Numbered from the stretch's first letter, positions 48,018-57,328 are shown. The stretch: DNA of 64,000 nucleotides from Phycisphaeraceae bacterium (GCA_021297895.1 JAJTHN010000016.1:1-64000), one strand, 5' to 3'. A program made the numbers and translations. Notes: generated by a model not told the origin, from the letters alone.

Positions 48018-48041
48018 GGCGCGGTAGCTCAGTGGTTGGGA
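48018..48041 (+). other. tRNA-like 5' fragment
   Basis: The stretch GCGGTAGCTCAGTGGTTGGG has the form of a tRNA 5' half: the universal U8 region and a D arm. The following bases do not form an anticodon or T arm, so this is a fragment, not a tRNA. It lies between the DUF3352-like gene and the protease gene. Confidence 0.4.
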
Positions 48042-48071
48042 AAAAAGGCTGGGACGCGGACGGCGGGGCGA

Positions 48072-49112
48072 TCAGTTATTCGTGTCCTTGAGCGCATCGG
48101 GTGTGCCAAAGTCCGACCTGCCGGGCGGGGCGAAGTACTTGTGCCCGCTGTTCGGCGTGTTCTTGTCGTAGGCGAACGCGTCACGGTTGCGGATGAAGTC
48201 GCGCACGTATCGGGCCGGAATGGCGAAGCCGATGCCCTCACCGAGCGGGATCTTCATGTTGGTGACCCCGATGACCTCGCCGCGGATGTTGAACAGGGGT
48301 CCGCCGGAGTTGCCGGGGTTGATCTGGGCCGTGGTCTGGATGTACGACATGCCTTCGAAGGAACGGGCCTTGGTGGCGACGACGCCGGTCGAGAGCGTGC
48401 GCTCAAGGCCGAGGGGAGCGCCGATGGCGAAGACCTCCTGCCCGGGGGCGAGGTCGTCCGTGTTTTCGATGTAGACGGTGGGGAAGGGCTTGCCGTCCTG
48501 AGGCTTGAGCTTGATCAGCGCAAGATCGACGTGGTCGTTCACCGCGATGATCTCGACATCTTCGATGACTTCGCGGCGCAGGTCGACCGCGCCACCGGCG
48601 GTCGACGACTGGCGGAACATCGTGGCCCGCAGCTTGGTTTCGCCCTGGATGACGTGGGCGTTGGTGATGGCAAAGCCATCGGGATGGATGATGAAGCCCG
48701 AACCCAGGCCGCCGGGCGTGCTGACCATGATCACGCCCTCGCCGAACTGCTTGCTGAGTTCCTTGGGCGTGCGCTCGGGCAGGGAGTTGTTGGAGCGGAA
48801 CAGATCGGTGCTCTTGGCCCCCTCGCTCTCCTCCTGCTGTACGGCGCGGGTGATGGCATCGATCCGCGTCCGGGGCAGTTCAAGGACGGTGTGGCCCAGG
48901 TCCAGCCAGATCGTCTCGCGATTTTCCTTGATGATCGGCGCAACGATCTTGGAGCCATCGGTCAGGGCGATGGTGTCGCCGCGGACGGCGTTCGAGGGTG
49001 CCGCGGCGGGTGCCGCGGGAGCCGCGGGAGCCGTGGGCGTCGCGGTCGGAGCGGGTTCGGACGCGACGGCTCCGGAAAGCACGAGTGCGACAGTGGCGAG
49101 CGCGATGTTCAT
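48072..49112 (-). CDS. Secreted trypsin-like serine protease (HtrA-type, no PDZ)
   Basis: The 346-residue protein has a signal peptide and an Ala/Pro linker. A small domain (about 42-90, with GDTIALTDGSKI) precedes the protease domain. The catalytic triad is intact: His153 in TNAHVI, Asp196 in HVDLALIKL and Ser269 in NPGNSGGPL. Spacing matches the trypsin-like HtrA/DegP class. PDZ domains, normal in HtrA, are missing, so this may be a simple envelope protease. ATG 49112 lies 6 nt after CGGAG; an ATG two codons upstream overlaps that site. It diverges from the FG-GAP gene. Confidence 0.88.
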   Translation of the reverse strand: MNIALATVALVLSGAVASEPAPTATPTAPAAPAAPAAAPSNAVRGDTIALTDGSKIVAPIIKENRETIWLDLGHTVLELPRTRIDAITRAVQQEESEGAKSTDLFRSNNSLPERTPKELSKQFGEGVIMVSTPGGLGSGFIIHPDGFAITNAHVIQGETKLRATMFRQSSTAGGAVDLRREVIEDVEIIAVNDHVDLALIKLKPQDGKPFPTVYIENTDDLAPGQEVFAIGAPLGLERTLSTGVVATKARSFEGMSYIQTTAQINPGNSGGPLFNIRGEVIGVTNMKIPLGEGIGFAIPARYVRDFIRNRDAFAYDKNTPNSGHKYFAPPGRSDFGTPDALKDTNN

Positions 49113-49262
49113 GAGCATCTCCGTGGCGAAAGCGTGACGAACGGGCGAGTGTGGATCGGGGAATGGATTGCCGGGGATTCCGGCGTTGATGCACCTGAGT
49201 TTGGCCGACGATCGACGGTAAAGGCCTAGGATTGTTTGGGGCGCGGGAATCGACGTTGCAAC

Positions 49263-49287
49263 AAAAAACAGCCGCAGCGGGTTTTTT
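49263..49287. terminator. Symmetrical A/T-flanked hairpin
   Basis: CCGC-A-GCGG is flanked by AAAAAAC on one side and GTTTTTT on the other, so each strand reads a short hairpin then a T-run. It resembles a bidirectional terminator, but it lies between two divergent genes where none is needed. Stem length is only about four GC pairs. Confidence 0.35.
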
Positions 49288-49407
49288 ACTCCCGCGGTAG
49301 ACTCCGTAGTATACCGCGACGGACTCGGACATCGTCGTCGCGATCCTTGGGTAGAGGGTCGCCGGATGCCGGTGCACCGTTCACCCCGCAATCTCTGAAA
49401 GGTCAAC

Positions 49408-51819
49408 ATGCCCACCCCGACCGTCCGCACGCTCCTTGCCCTCACAGTCGCTCTGGCCGGCGGCACCGTCGCGATCGCGCAGCAGAACGACGCCAAGGCG
49501 GCCGGACCGCTCGCCCCGTACTTCGGCTTCGAGCCGTCCCGCGTTCTGGTGGTCGATCGGGACGCGGGTCCGATGGTCTCCGGCGACTTCAATGGCGACG
49601 GCCGTCCGGACCTGCTGATCGTGAACAACTCCAAGAGCCGGATCGAGGTCAACCTCCTTCGCGAGAAGCCGATGACTCAGGAGGAAGTTGAACGCGGCAT
49701 GAAGGTCAACCAGCTCCGCCCCTCGCCGCATTATGACCGCAAGGACACATCCCTGCCTCAGCGTTTGACCGCAGTTCGCACCGCGGATGTCAACGGCGAC
49801 AAGAAGCTTGACCTCGTTTATGTGGGCGCGAATCCCGCGGAGGTCGTCGTTCTCGCGGGCGAGGGCGACGGCACGTTCAAGCCGCTCAACCGCCAGCGTG
49901 TCCGCGGCCTTGGCGCCCGCCAGGGCGGCCTCTTTGTCGCTGACGTGATGGGTGACAGCGGGCTGGAAGTCATCACGCTCGCTGAAGAGCGGATCGTGGC
50001 GTATCCGCTTTCCGCCCGTGGCGAACTGGGCGAACCCCGCCGACTCGGCTCGGGCGGCGCGGTTCTGGGCATGATGCTGGGCGACTACAACGGCGACAGC
50101 CTGCAGGACATTCTCGCGGTCGTCGGCGACGAGCAGATGCCGCTGCGTGTGTGGCTCCAGCGTCAGGACCCCGCCTCCACGGCCAAGCGTGGGTTGATCG
50201 GGGCCGAACTGCGGTTTGAATCGCCCGCGCTGCGTGCCGTGGATCGCGCAACCTTCTCCGGGCGCAAGAACTCGAGCCTGGGGATTGTCGAGCGGGTTTC
50301 CCGGCGGGTGGTCTTCTACGACCTTGTTTCCTCCGCTATTGAGCCCGCGGGCGGACAGGGTGAGCGAGAGACGCAAGCCGAGGTTTTCGGCTTCAGCGAC
50401 GGCGCGAACAAGGACCGTTCCGCGGTCACGTTCGACATCGACGGCGACGGCATGCTCGATCTGCTGGCCACGAACGCGAAAAACAACACCATCGACCTCT
50501 ACCGCCAGGCCGCGGGCGCCGGGCTCGGCGATCCGGAGGCCTTCAGCGCGTTCAAGCAGCCCAAGCAGATTGCCGTCGCGGGTCCCGGCGCGTGGGACAG
50601 CGGCCAGACCGCAACGGTCTTCGTGCTCAGCGAAGAGGAGAAGGCGGTTGGGGCGGCGCGTTACGACTCGGCGTCGCGTTCGCTCTCGTTCCCCACGCCG
50701 CTGCCGGTGAAGACCTCCGGGGCCAGCCCGGTGGCGATCGGCTATGTCTCGCTCGATGGTGTGGGCACGCTGGCGGTCGTCGCGCGGAACAAGCGTGACC
50801 ACACGCTCGAGTTGCACCAGCCGTCGCTCAAGGGCGAGGGCGACAAGGCCGACGGCATCACGACGATCCCGCTGACTGGCGTCAACCGTCCGCCGCAGAG
50901 CATGCTCGCGGCCGATGTTGATCAGGATGGCTTCAGCGATCTGCTGCTCTTCACCCCGGGCGAGCCGATGGTTATGGTCCGCGGTGCCAGCGAGAAGGGC
51001 CGTCTGGACAAGGTGCTCACCAGCGAGACCATGCCCAACTTCGGTCTGGTGCAGGCGGCCGGTCCGACGAACACGGCGATGGTCGACTGGGACAACAACG
51101 GCAAGCCGGAACTGCTCATCGCCGACAAGAACTTCGTCCGAGCCTGCCGCTACGACCAGGCCGCGGGCTGGAAGGTCGTCGCGCAGGTCACGGTTCCCGA
51201 CTCGGGCACCGAACTTGTCGGTCTGACGCAGCTCCCGGGCAAGCCTGGCGATGCGCCGACGCTGGTCGTGAGCGATCGCGGCAACAACCGCATGCTCTTT
51301 GTCAGCCCCGCGGGCATCGATCAGCGAGTGCGGCTGATGGGCTTCACGCCCGGCGCGATCTTCGCGGGTGAGTTTGCGGGCGACAAGCAGCCCGGCATCC
51401 TCGCGCTGGCCGACGACGCCTTCGGCCTGGTGCGTCTGGCCGGACAGCGCGTCAAGCTCGAGCAGTTCGCCGCGTTCCGCTCCGAAGCCAAGGACCGCAG
51501 CGAGTACAACCTCGAGTTCGGCGATGTCAACGGCGACGGGTTCATGGATGCGGTGGTCCTGGATGCCGGCGAGCAGATGCTGAGCATCCTCACGTTCAGC
51601 GCATCGCGCAACGTTCAGCTCGGGACCGAGTTCAAGGTCTTCGAGTCGCGTCTGTTCACCGGTGGCGAGGCCCGCGAGTTCGAGCCGCGCGACCTGCTCA
51701 TCGCCGACTTCACCGGTGACGGCCGCGATGACGTTGCACTGCTGATCCACGACCGCGTGATCATCTATCCGCAGATGACCAAGGCCCCGCGCAGCGAGCG
51801 TGCCGACGCCAATCGCTGA
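49408..51819 (+). CDS. Secreted FG-GAP/VCBS repeat protein
   Basis: The 803-residue protein has a signal peptide (LLALTVALAGGTVAIAQ) and eight FG-GAP-type calcium loops spread along its length. Examples are DFNGDGRPDLLI, DVNGDKKLDLVY, DYNGDSLQDILA, DIDGDGMLDLLA, DVDQDGFSDLLL, DVNGDGFMDAVV and DFTGDGRDDVAL. These fold into beta-propeller blades used in adhesion or ligand binding outside the cell. No catalytic domain is attached. AAAGGT about 6 nt before the ATG supports the start. A strong terminator follows 35 bp after the stop. Such proteins are numerous in planctomycetes. Confidence 0.85.
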   Translation: MPTPTVRTLLALTVALAGGTVAIAQQNDAKAAGPLAPYFGFEPSRVLVVDRDAGPMVSGDFNGDGRPDLLIVNNSKSRIEVNLLREKPMTQEEVERGMKVNQLRPSPHYDRKDTSLPQRLTAVRTADVNGDKKLDLVYVGANPAEVVVLAGEGDGTFKPLNRQRVRGLGARQGGLFVADVMGDSGLEVITLAEERIVAYPLSARGELGEPRRLGSGGAVLGMMLGDYNGDSLQDILAVVGDEQMPLRVWLQRQDPASTAKRGLIGAELRFESPALRAVDRATFSGRKNSSLGIVERVSRRVVFYDLVSSAIEPAGGQGERETQAEVFGFSDGANKDRSAVTFDIDGDGMLDLLATNAKNNTIDLYRQAAGAGLGDPEAFSAFKQPKQIAVAGPGAWDSGQTATVFVLSEEEKAVGAARYDSASRSLSFPTPLPVKTSGASPVAIGYVSLDGVGTLAVVARNKRDHTLELHQPSLKGEGDKADGITTIPLTGVNRPPQSMLAADVDQDGFSDLLLFTPGEPMVMVRGASEKGRLDKVLTSETMPNFGLVQAAGPTNTAMVDWDNNGKPELLIADKNFVRACRYDQAAGWKVVAQVTVPDSGTELVGLTQLPGKPGDAPTLVVSDRGNNRMLFVSPAGIDQRVRLMGFTPGAIFAGEFAGDKQPGILALADDAFGLVRLAGQRVKLEQFAAFRSEAKDRSEYNLEFGDVNGDGFMDAVVLDAGEQMLSILTFSASRNVQLGTEFKVFESRLFTGGEAREFEPRDLLIADFTGDGRDDVALLIHDRVIIYPQMTKAPRSERADANR

Positions 51820-51853
51820 GTCCGTTCCGGGCACATCGCTCAGTTCAACATTC

Positions 51854-51900
51854 GCCCCGCCGCGACCCGCTCTCGGGTTTCAGGCGGGGCGTTTTGCTTT
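51854..51900 (+). terminator. Intrinsic terminator of the FG-GAP gene
   Basis: GCCCCGCC (51854-51861) and GGCGGGGC (51883-51890) pair across a loop of about 21 nt that itself contains ACCCG/CGGGT. GTTTTGCTTT follows. The convergent hydrolase gene ends inside it, so the right arm is shared. Confidence 0.75.
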
Positions 51901-52812
51901 ACATAGCGCGGCGTTGATCGCCCCCGATGCGATCGCCGCGGTCGCGGGCACCATCCACACGTCCGTGTGCCGCGCACCGGGGATCATGGTGAATTCCCCC
52001 GCTGCGGCCTTTGCGATGCTGCTGCCATCCGCGGGCGGGCACACTTCATCCGCCTCGGGATGCAGCACCAGCAGCGGGCACGAAAGCCGACGGGCGATCG
52101 TCACGCGATCGAAGGTGCCTTCGGCGTCGAGCCAACCGCGCGGGCAGCCCATACACCATCCGACAAGCCGAAGCGCCGGCAGCAAGACGTACTTCACCGG
52201 AAGCCCCGCCGCGGAAAGCACGCCCTGAGCGGGTGTAGCGGGCAGGCGGTAGGGGGCTTCGGCGATCACCATCGCGGCGTTGCACGAGACCGCCGCGGCG
52301 ATGCTCACGCCCGCACCGTACGAGAAGCCCGCGAGCACAACGGGCGTGCTCGAGTCCTTGCCGCGTACGACACCGACGAGTTCGGCGAGGTTGATCGGTT
52401 CGTGCACGCCCAGACTGCACGCCCCGGGCGCATCGCCGAGGCCCGGCGGATCCCACATGATCACACGCGACGCGGTCGTCAGCAGCGTCGGCAGGCGGTT
52501 GAGGCTCGTAACCCGCGACTCAGCCCAGCCCGGCGTGAACACAACGATCGGACCGTCGGCTGCGCGGCCGACGATGTCCCATACAGGCAGATCTCGTCCG
52601 CGCGATCGCAGCGTCCATGAGGTGAACCGGACCGGGATCGCATCGGGCATGACCACTTCCGCCGGGACGCTGGGAAGCGACCGCGCGATCGCCCATCCGC
52701 CGGTTCGCCTTGGCGGATGTGTGAGCCTCCATGCCGTGAGCCCGACCATGAGCAGCCACGCGAAAAGAAGCCCGATCGTCAGCAGCAGAATGAGACCAAG
52801 AGGGCTGGGCAT
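51880..52812 (-). CDS. Alpha/beta hydrolase with N-terminal membrane helix
   Basis: The 310-residue protein has one N-terminal helix (about 4-28, LGLILLLTIGLLFAWLLMVG). A hydrolase core follows: VVFTPGWAES near the oxyanion region, the nucleophile Ser in LAGFSYGAG, a candidate Asp in LHPEADEVCPP and a His in PGARHTDVW. Residue order fits a lipase/esterase-type fold. The substrate is unknown. It is convergent with the FG-GAP gene and lies 36 bp downstream of the RseP-like gene on the same strand, so it may be co-expressed with that protease. Confidence 0.8.
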   Translation of the reverse strand: MPSPLGLILLLTIGLLFAWLLMVGLTAWRLTHPPRRTGGWAIARSLPSVPAEVVMPDAIPVRFTSWTLRSRGRDLPVWDIVGRAADGPIVVFTPGWAESRVTSLNRLPTLLTTASRVIMWDPPGLGDAPGACSLGVHEPINLAELVGVVRGKDSSTPVVLAGFSYGAGVSIAAAVSCNAAMVIAEAPYRLPATPAQGVLSAAGLPVKYVLLPALRLVGWCMGCPRGWLDAEGTFDRVTIARRLSCPLLVLHPEADEVCPPADGSSIAKAAAGEFTMIPGARHTDVWMVPATAAIASGAINAALCKAKRPA

Positions 52813-52848
52813 GGCTCGGGCGGTCGTGAAGGGCGTGCGCGATGATGA

Positions 52849-54957
52849 TCAGCGGAAGAGCAGATTCATCAGATCGTTGTACGTGACCACCAGGAAGACC
52901 GAGCCGATGAGCACGAGCCCGGCGAGCGTCGCGATGTTCTGCACCACGATGCTGACTGGCCTGCCGGTGAATTGTTCGTAGAGCAGGAACACAAAGTGCC
53001 CACCGTCGACAATCGGCAGCGGGAGGAAGTTGATCACCGCGAGGTTCACGCTGATGACCGCCATGAAGAACAGAACCCAGATGATCCCGCGGTCGGCGAT
53101 CAGGGTCCCCACGTGCGCGATGCCGACGGGGCCCTTGAGGTGCTCGACCTTGACCGTGCCCTGGAACAGACGAGCGAACGTCAAATATGTCTGCACCATC
53201 ACGCGGTGCGTTTCACGGATGCCCATGGCCAGCGCCCCGGCCAGCGAGTCGGACTTGAGCAAGAACTGCTCGGGTGCAAACAGGCTCATCGGCACGGGGC
53301 TCTCCCAGGCCAGCGAGCGAAGACCCTGGGCGAGTTCGCTGGTGAGTTCGACCTCGAGCGTCTCTGGCGTATCGATCGGTCCGATTGGCCGCGAGAACGA
53401 CAGCGTCACGCGTCGCGATGCTCCGGGGTCCAACACCAGTGCCTTGTCGCGCAGCAGGCTCCAAGCCTCGCTCAGCGTCTGGACGCGAGTTCCGGCGACG
53501 CTGAGGAGCGTGGCGCCCGCGGGCAGCCGATCGAGCCCGATGAGTTTCGTGACGGTCGTGCCGCCCGCGGCGGTCATCGTGGGCCAGCGAGCGACATGTG
53601 CCGAGGTCTTCATCGTTGTGCCCGGCGCAAAGCCGATGGTTCCCTCGCGGCTCACAGGCACCTTCATCCGCTCGCTCAGGACGAGCTTCCCGGTCGTGTC
53701 CGTCCGGGCGACAACGACATCGATCGTCTTCCCTTTGCTCGCCCGGATCTCGGCGATGCCGGCCGCGAGACTGGGCCACTCCACCGTGCCGAGCATCGCG
53801 AAGACATCGCCGTCCTTGAGCCCGGCCGCGAGGGCCGGGGTGTGGGCCTTCTCGATGGCCATCACGGGCAGGAGCCCCGCGACGTGCTCGAGACCCGCCT
53901 CGGTGGAGTCGGGCAGAAGCACGCGTGCGAGCATGGTCTGGTGGGGGGGATTGAGCGCAACGGTCGTCTCAGTGCCGGACGGCGAGCGGAAGGCGATCTC
54001 GATCGGAGCACCATTGCTCGTGCGGGCAGCTTCGAGAAGGGCCGCGGGGCTCGACGGGTTGGTGATCGTGCCCGCACGCGTGAGCACCGAGCCGGGCTCG
54101 ACGCCCTGCAGCCCGGCGCGCGCGTAGATGTCCCGGAGCGCCGCGTTGACCGCCGCATCTCCGCCATCACCCTCGAGTTCGAGCGATTGCCCGGGGCCGA
54201 CGCCGATGGAGAGCAGTCGGGTCTGAGGATCTTCCTTGGGCACGATCTCGAATCGCAGGTTCTTCGGCAGGCCGCTGCGGAGCACGTCGAGCACAACGGC
54301 CTCATCCCGAGCGCCCATGGCGACGGTGATGCTCAGGTCCTTGAACGAGTCCGGCGGACGGCCGTTCATCATCACGATGCGATCGCCCGGCCTGAGCCCG
54401 GGTTCGGTCACACCCAGTTCGCTGGCGTTGCTGGCGAGCGTTGTCGCCGCGGGGCTGCCGGGGAGAACCTGCCCGATCGTCGCGGGCTCGGTCTTGAGGC
54501 CGACGCTGAAGACCACCACAAAGAGAACTGCCGCGGCGAGAACGTTCATCACCACGCCCGCGGAGATCACGATCATCCGCTTCCACGGCTTGCAGTTCTG
54601 GTAACTGTCGGGCTCACTGCTGCGGGCACCGGGGTTGTCGTCCTCCTGCCCGAGCATCTTGACGTATCCGCCCAGCGGGAGAATGTTCCAGCGGTACTCG
54701 GTCGGGCTCATGGTGCCGGCGTTCCCCGCCCTGACGGCCGCGGCGTACTCCTCGCCGCTCGATCCGGCGCGTACGCCCAGCCCCTTACGGTATGACACGA
54801 TCGCCGGGCCGAACCCCAGCGCGAACGCGAGCACGCGGATTCCCGCCCAGCGTGCGGCGAGAAAGTGCCCCAGTTCATGAATCAGGATGATGAGGCTGAA
54901 CCCCGCGATCACCGTGGCCAGGTCCAGAACCGTCGAAATCGCACTTGACAGAATCAT
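52849..54957 (-). CDS. rseP: Site-2 protease, RseP/M50 family, with multiple PDZ domains
   Basis: The 702-residue membrane metalloprotease has the zinc motif HELGH at residues 27-31 in helix 1 and a late LPIVDGGHFVF motif with the third ligand Asp. Between them are about two or three PDZ domains (one around 190-300, one around 370-450). RseP cleaves anti-sigma factors and clears signal peptides in the membrane. E. coli RseP is about 450 residues; the longer PDZ region here explains the difference. The alpha/beta hydrolase gene follows by 36 bp. No anti-sigma or sigma gene is nearby. Confidence 0.92.
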   Translation of the reverse strand: MILSSAISTVLDLATVIAGFSLIILIHELGHFLAARWAGIRVLAFALGFGPAIVSYRKGLGVRAGSSGEEYAAAVRAGNAGTMSPTEYRWNILPLGGYVKMLGQEDDNPGARSSEPDSYQNCKPWKRMIVISAGVVMNVLAAAVLFVVVFSVGLKTEPATIGQVLPGSPAATTLASNASELGVTEPGLRPGDRIVMMNGRPPDSFKDLSITVAMGARDEAVVLDVLRSGLPKNLRFEIVPKEDPQTRLLSIGVGPGQSLELEGDGGDAAVNAALRDIYARAGLQGVEPGSVLTRAGTITNPSSPAALLEAARTSNGAPIEIAFRSPSGTETTVALNPPHQTMLARVLLPDSTEAGLEHVAGLLPVMAIEKAHTPALAAGLKDGDVFAMLGTVEWPSLAAGIAEIRASKGKTIDVVVARTDTTGKLVLSERMKVPVSREGTIGFAPGTTMKTSAHVARWPTMTAAGGTTVTKLIGLDRLPAGATLLSVAGTRVQTLSEAWSLLRDKALVLDPGASRRVTLSFSRPIGPIDTPETLEVELTSELAQGLRSLAWESPVPMSLFAPEQFLLKSDSLAGALAMGIRETHRVMVQTYLTFARLFQGTVKVEHLKGPVGIAHVGTLIADRGIIWVLFFMAVISVNLAVINFLPLPIVDGGHFVFLLYEQFTGRPVSIVVQNIATLAGLVLIGSVFLVVTYNDLMNLLFR

Positions 54958-55014
54958 GCCGGATCCTATCGGAACCTATGCCTTCGAGTTGCCGAGAATC
55001 GCCCCGGAAAGAAA

Positions 55015-55041
55015 ATGGGCCCGGCTTGCGGCCGGGCCCAT
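55015..55041 (-). terminator. Intrinsic terminator after the peroxiredoxin-like gene
   Basis: ATGGGCCCGGC pairs perfectly with GCCGGGCCCAT across a 5-nt loop. On the minus strand it is followed by TTTCTTTCC, so it ends the leftward transcript. Confidence 0.8.
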
Positions 55042-55092
55042 CGGAGACTTGATCGCCCGAGATCCGGGCGCGTTTGGCGGGTTGCGCCGGGA

Positions 55093-55788
55093 TCACTTGC
55101 CGTACTTGACGGAGCAACCGTACGGATTCGTGGAGGCCTCGGAAACGGTCTGGCCGGCGAGGACCTCGTTGAGGGCCTTGCTGACGTAGTTGACATCGCC
55201 GGCCTTGTCGGCGCTGCGGTTGTTGTCGATCGCACCGGCATAGGCAACCTTGCCATCCGGGGTCACGATGAACATGTGGGGCGTCGTGCGGGCGCCGTAC
55301 GCGCGGCCGACCTTGCCGTCCTCATCGATGAGCACGGGATACTGGATCTTCCACTCGGTGCGCATCTTCTGGTTGAGTTCCTTGCCGTGGCCCTGCTTGC
55401 CGGGGGCGCCCGAGTTGATCGCCATGAACGTCACGCCCTTGCCGCTGAACTCCTTGTGGAGGTTCGCGAATGTCGGGTTCTTGCTGTGGTGCTTGACGAC
55501 GAACGGGCACTCGGGGTTGAACCACTCGATCACGACCGCCTTGGTGCCGTCGGCCTTGAGCACATCGGCCAGGCGGTAGGTCTTGCCCTCCGTGTCCGTC
55601 AGCGAGAAGTCGGGCGCCATGTCGCCCGGCTTGATGCCGCCGGCCTTGGGTTTCTCCTTCGGCGCTTCCTGCTTGACGCCGTCGCTCATGTTCTGAGCGA
55701 TCGCAGGCGAGCCCAGGTTCATCACGCCGACGCTGATGCCCGCGACCGCGATCAGACCGACAACCGACATCCAGATTCCGTTCTTCAT
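55093..55788 (-). CDS. Secreted peroxiredoxin-like / thioredoxin-fold protein
   Basis: The 231-residue protein has a membrane leader (ISVGVMNLGSPAIAQ region) and a thioredoxin-like domain. It carries a single conserved Cys in WFNPECPFVVKHH, the form seen in AhpC/TSA-like periplasmic redox proteins common in planctomycetes. No second Cys is near it. ATG 55788 has AGGAG 7 nt upstream; an ATG two codons before is too close. A strong terminator follows. The DsbD-alpha-like gene lies 78 bp upstream on the same strand, so both probably share a transcript and act in envelope thiol chemistry. The exact reaction is not known. Confidence 0.8.
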   Translation of the reverse strand: MKNGIWMSVVGLIAVAGISVGVMNLGSPAIAQNMSDGVKQEAPKEKPKAGGIKPGDMAPDFSLTDTEGKTYRLADVLKADGTKAVVIEWFNPECPFVVKHHSKNPTFANLHKEFSGKGVTFMAINSGAPGKQGHGKELNQKMRTEWKIQYPVLIDEDGKVGRAYGARTTPHMFIVTPDGKVAYAGAIDNNRSADKAGDVNYVSKALNEVLAGQTVSEASTNPYGCSVKYGK

Positions 55789-55866
55789 GTGCATTCTCCT
55801 GTGTGAGCACAAACTGCTACGCAAAACTCCGGGTCGCGCCGGCGACATGCCGACGGCCCGACTACT

Positions 55867-56721
55867 TCATCGGTTCATCCCGTCGGTCGGGGCGAGTACG
55901 CCGCCGACCGGTGAGCGGTACCAATACGTTGACTCACCCTTGTCTGTCCAGATCCGAAGCATGCCGAGGGCGTCTTTGTTCGCCTGACTCGCCTCAAATT
56001 CCAAGGTAAGTGTGCCGCCTTTGGTCACGCCCTGCCGGATCGCCTCGGGGAGTTTCGCCCCCTGCTCGTGAGGGTAGAACTCGATTCGCGTCGCCCCTGT
56101 CGCGACGATGGAAAGCCGACGATCCTGCCACGTGGCGCTCAGGCCCTTGGCCGACGCGAAGTCCGATGGAAGCCGCTTGCGCGCCGCGAGAATCGATGCG
56201 GTCTCTTCCGCGTTCGATGCGACCGGGCTCTCCGCCACGCGGATGCTCCTGGCGATCGACGCGGACCCGGGCAGGCAGGCCTCCTTGCACACGAGATAAT
56301 CTGTCTTCAAGTCCAGCTTCACGTCCCCGGGGTTGGCATCCTTGGGAACCGTCACGCGCACAAGGGCGGTGACCTCTCGTTCAAAGACATAGTCCAGAAT
56401 GTCGCCGCCGCCGACATACCGGACGGGGCAGGGCCATCGGACCTCGCCCGCGGACCACCCGGCAGGGAGCGCCCACTGAAACGAAACGGGCATTCCGCTT
56501 TCGTTCTGGCCGTCCCAGTAGATGTGCCACTCGGGCTCGATCTCGAAGCGCACGCCGATGTCAAACGACTGGCCGGGCGTGACGATTGCGTGGTCGGCAA
56601 CCAGAGAAACCTTCACCAGTTTCGAGCCATCCAGATCGGGTTGGCTTCCGCGAGCAGTGGCAGTGCCGAAAAGGGCACACGCCGCGGCCACCATCACGCC
56701 CGCTGAAACGCTCAACCTCAT
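55867..56721 (-). CDS. DsbD alpha-like periplasmic protein
   Basis: The 284-residue protein starts with a signal peptide (VMVAAACALFGTATARG). Its core matches the DsbD N-terminal (alpha) domain: EPEWHIYWDGQNESGMPV, WALPAGWSAGEVRWPCP and YLVCKEACLPGSA, where the CKEAC pair is typical of DsbD/ScsB alpha regions. The membrane and gamma domains of full DsbD are absent. It may accept electrons from a membrane partner elsewhere and pass them to the peroxiredoxin-like protein encoded next. A rhodanese-like lipoprotein is divergent upstream. Confidence 0.8.
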   Translation of the reverse strand: MRLSVSAGVMVAAACALFGTATARGSQPDLDGSKLVKVSLVADHAIVTPGQSFDIGVRFEIEPEWHIYWDGQNESGMPVSFQWALPAGWSAGEVRWPCPVRYVGGGDILDYVFEREVTALVRVTVPKDANPGDVKLDLKTDYLVCKEACLPGSASIARSIRVAESPVASNAEETASILAARKRLPSDFASAKGLSATWQDRRLSIVATGATRIEFYPHEQGAKLPEAIRQGVTKGGTLTLEFEASQANKDALGMLRIWTDKGESTYWYRSPVGGVLAPTDGMNR

Positions 56722-56845
56722 GTCGGTCTCCGAAGGGGCGACGGGGTGCGGAACGATCCTCGAGGCGGACGATCCCGACTCCACTCCGCGATGTTGGTAC
56801 GCTTACTCTTGAATGCTAGTGACCGTTCGCCCTGGAGTTGCACAG

Positions 56846-57328
56846 ATGCCGACCATGCCCGCCGTCTTCACCCGCCTGCTCCTGATTCCGCTCGTGGTGT
56901 TCGCAGTTTGTGCGGGCGCTTGCTCGACGAACATCACCGATGACGACGTGGACGACGCGGTGATCTCGCTCACCAAGTTCAAGGCGGAGATGGAGCAAGC
57001 CAAGGGCAACCGGCTCGTGATTCTCGATGCCAGGTCTGTCGAGGCGTACGCCGCGGGGCATATCCCCGGCGCGGCACATCTGCCGATGACCGCGATCCGC
57101 TCCAACGAGAAGGAGAAGGACCCGCGCATCGATCGCTACAAGTTGAAGGTGGTTTACGGCGAGAACCGCGCCAGCAGCATGGCTCGCGGGCTGGTCAAGC
57201 GGCTCATGGCCGCAGGCTACGGCGACGTGAAGTTCTTCGCCGGGGGTGTGGAGGAGTGGACCCGCACTGGCGGTGAACTCAAGCCCGCAACCGGACCTGT
57301 AACGCCGATTACGCGTTCGGTGCCGTGA
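56846..57328 (+). CDS. Rhodanese-like lipoprotein lacking the active-site Cys
   Basis: The 160-residue product has a lipoprotein signal (VVFAVCAGACSTN, two possible lipobox Cys) and a rhodanese domain. The domain has ILDARSVEAYAAGHIPGAAHLP and, at the active-site loop, VVYGENRASSMA. Rhodanese catalysis needs Cys where the Gly after VVY stands, so it is probably not a sulfurtransferase. Inactive rhodanese domains often bind or sense partners. ATG 56846 is preferred because the signal peptide follows directly and GGAG lies 9 nt before. It diverges from the DsbD-alpha-like gene, within the same redox group. Confidence 0.75.
   Translation: MPTMPAVFTRLLLIPLVVFAVCAGACSTNITDDDVDDAVISLTKFKAEMEQAKGNRLVILDARSVEAYAAGHIPGAAHLPMTAIRSNEKEKDPRIDRYKLKVVYGENRASSMARGLVKRLMAAGYGDVKFFAGGVEEWTRTGGELKPATGPVTPITRSVP

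Noticed and set aside
48018-48090. Complete tRNA at the D-arm-like fragment
   Set aside because: Bases after the D arm do not form an anticodon stem, T arm or acceptor 3' half.
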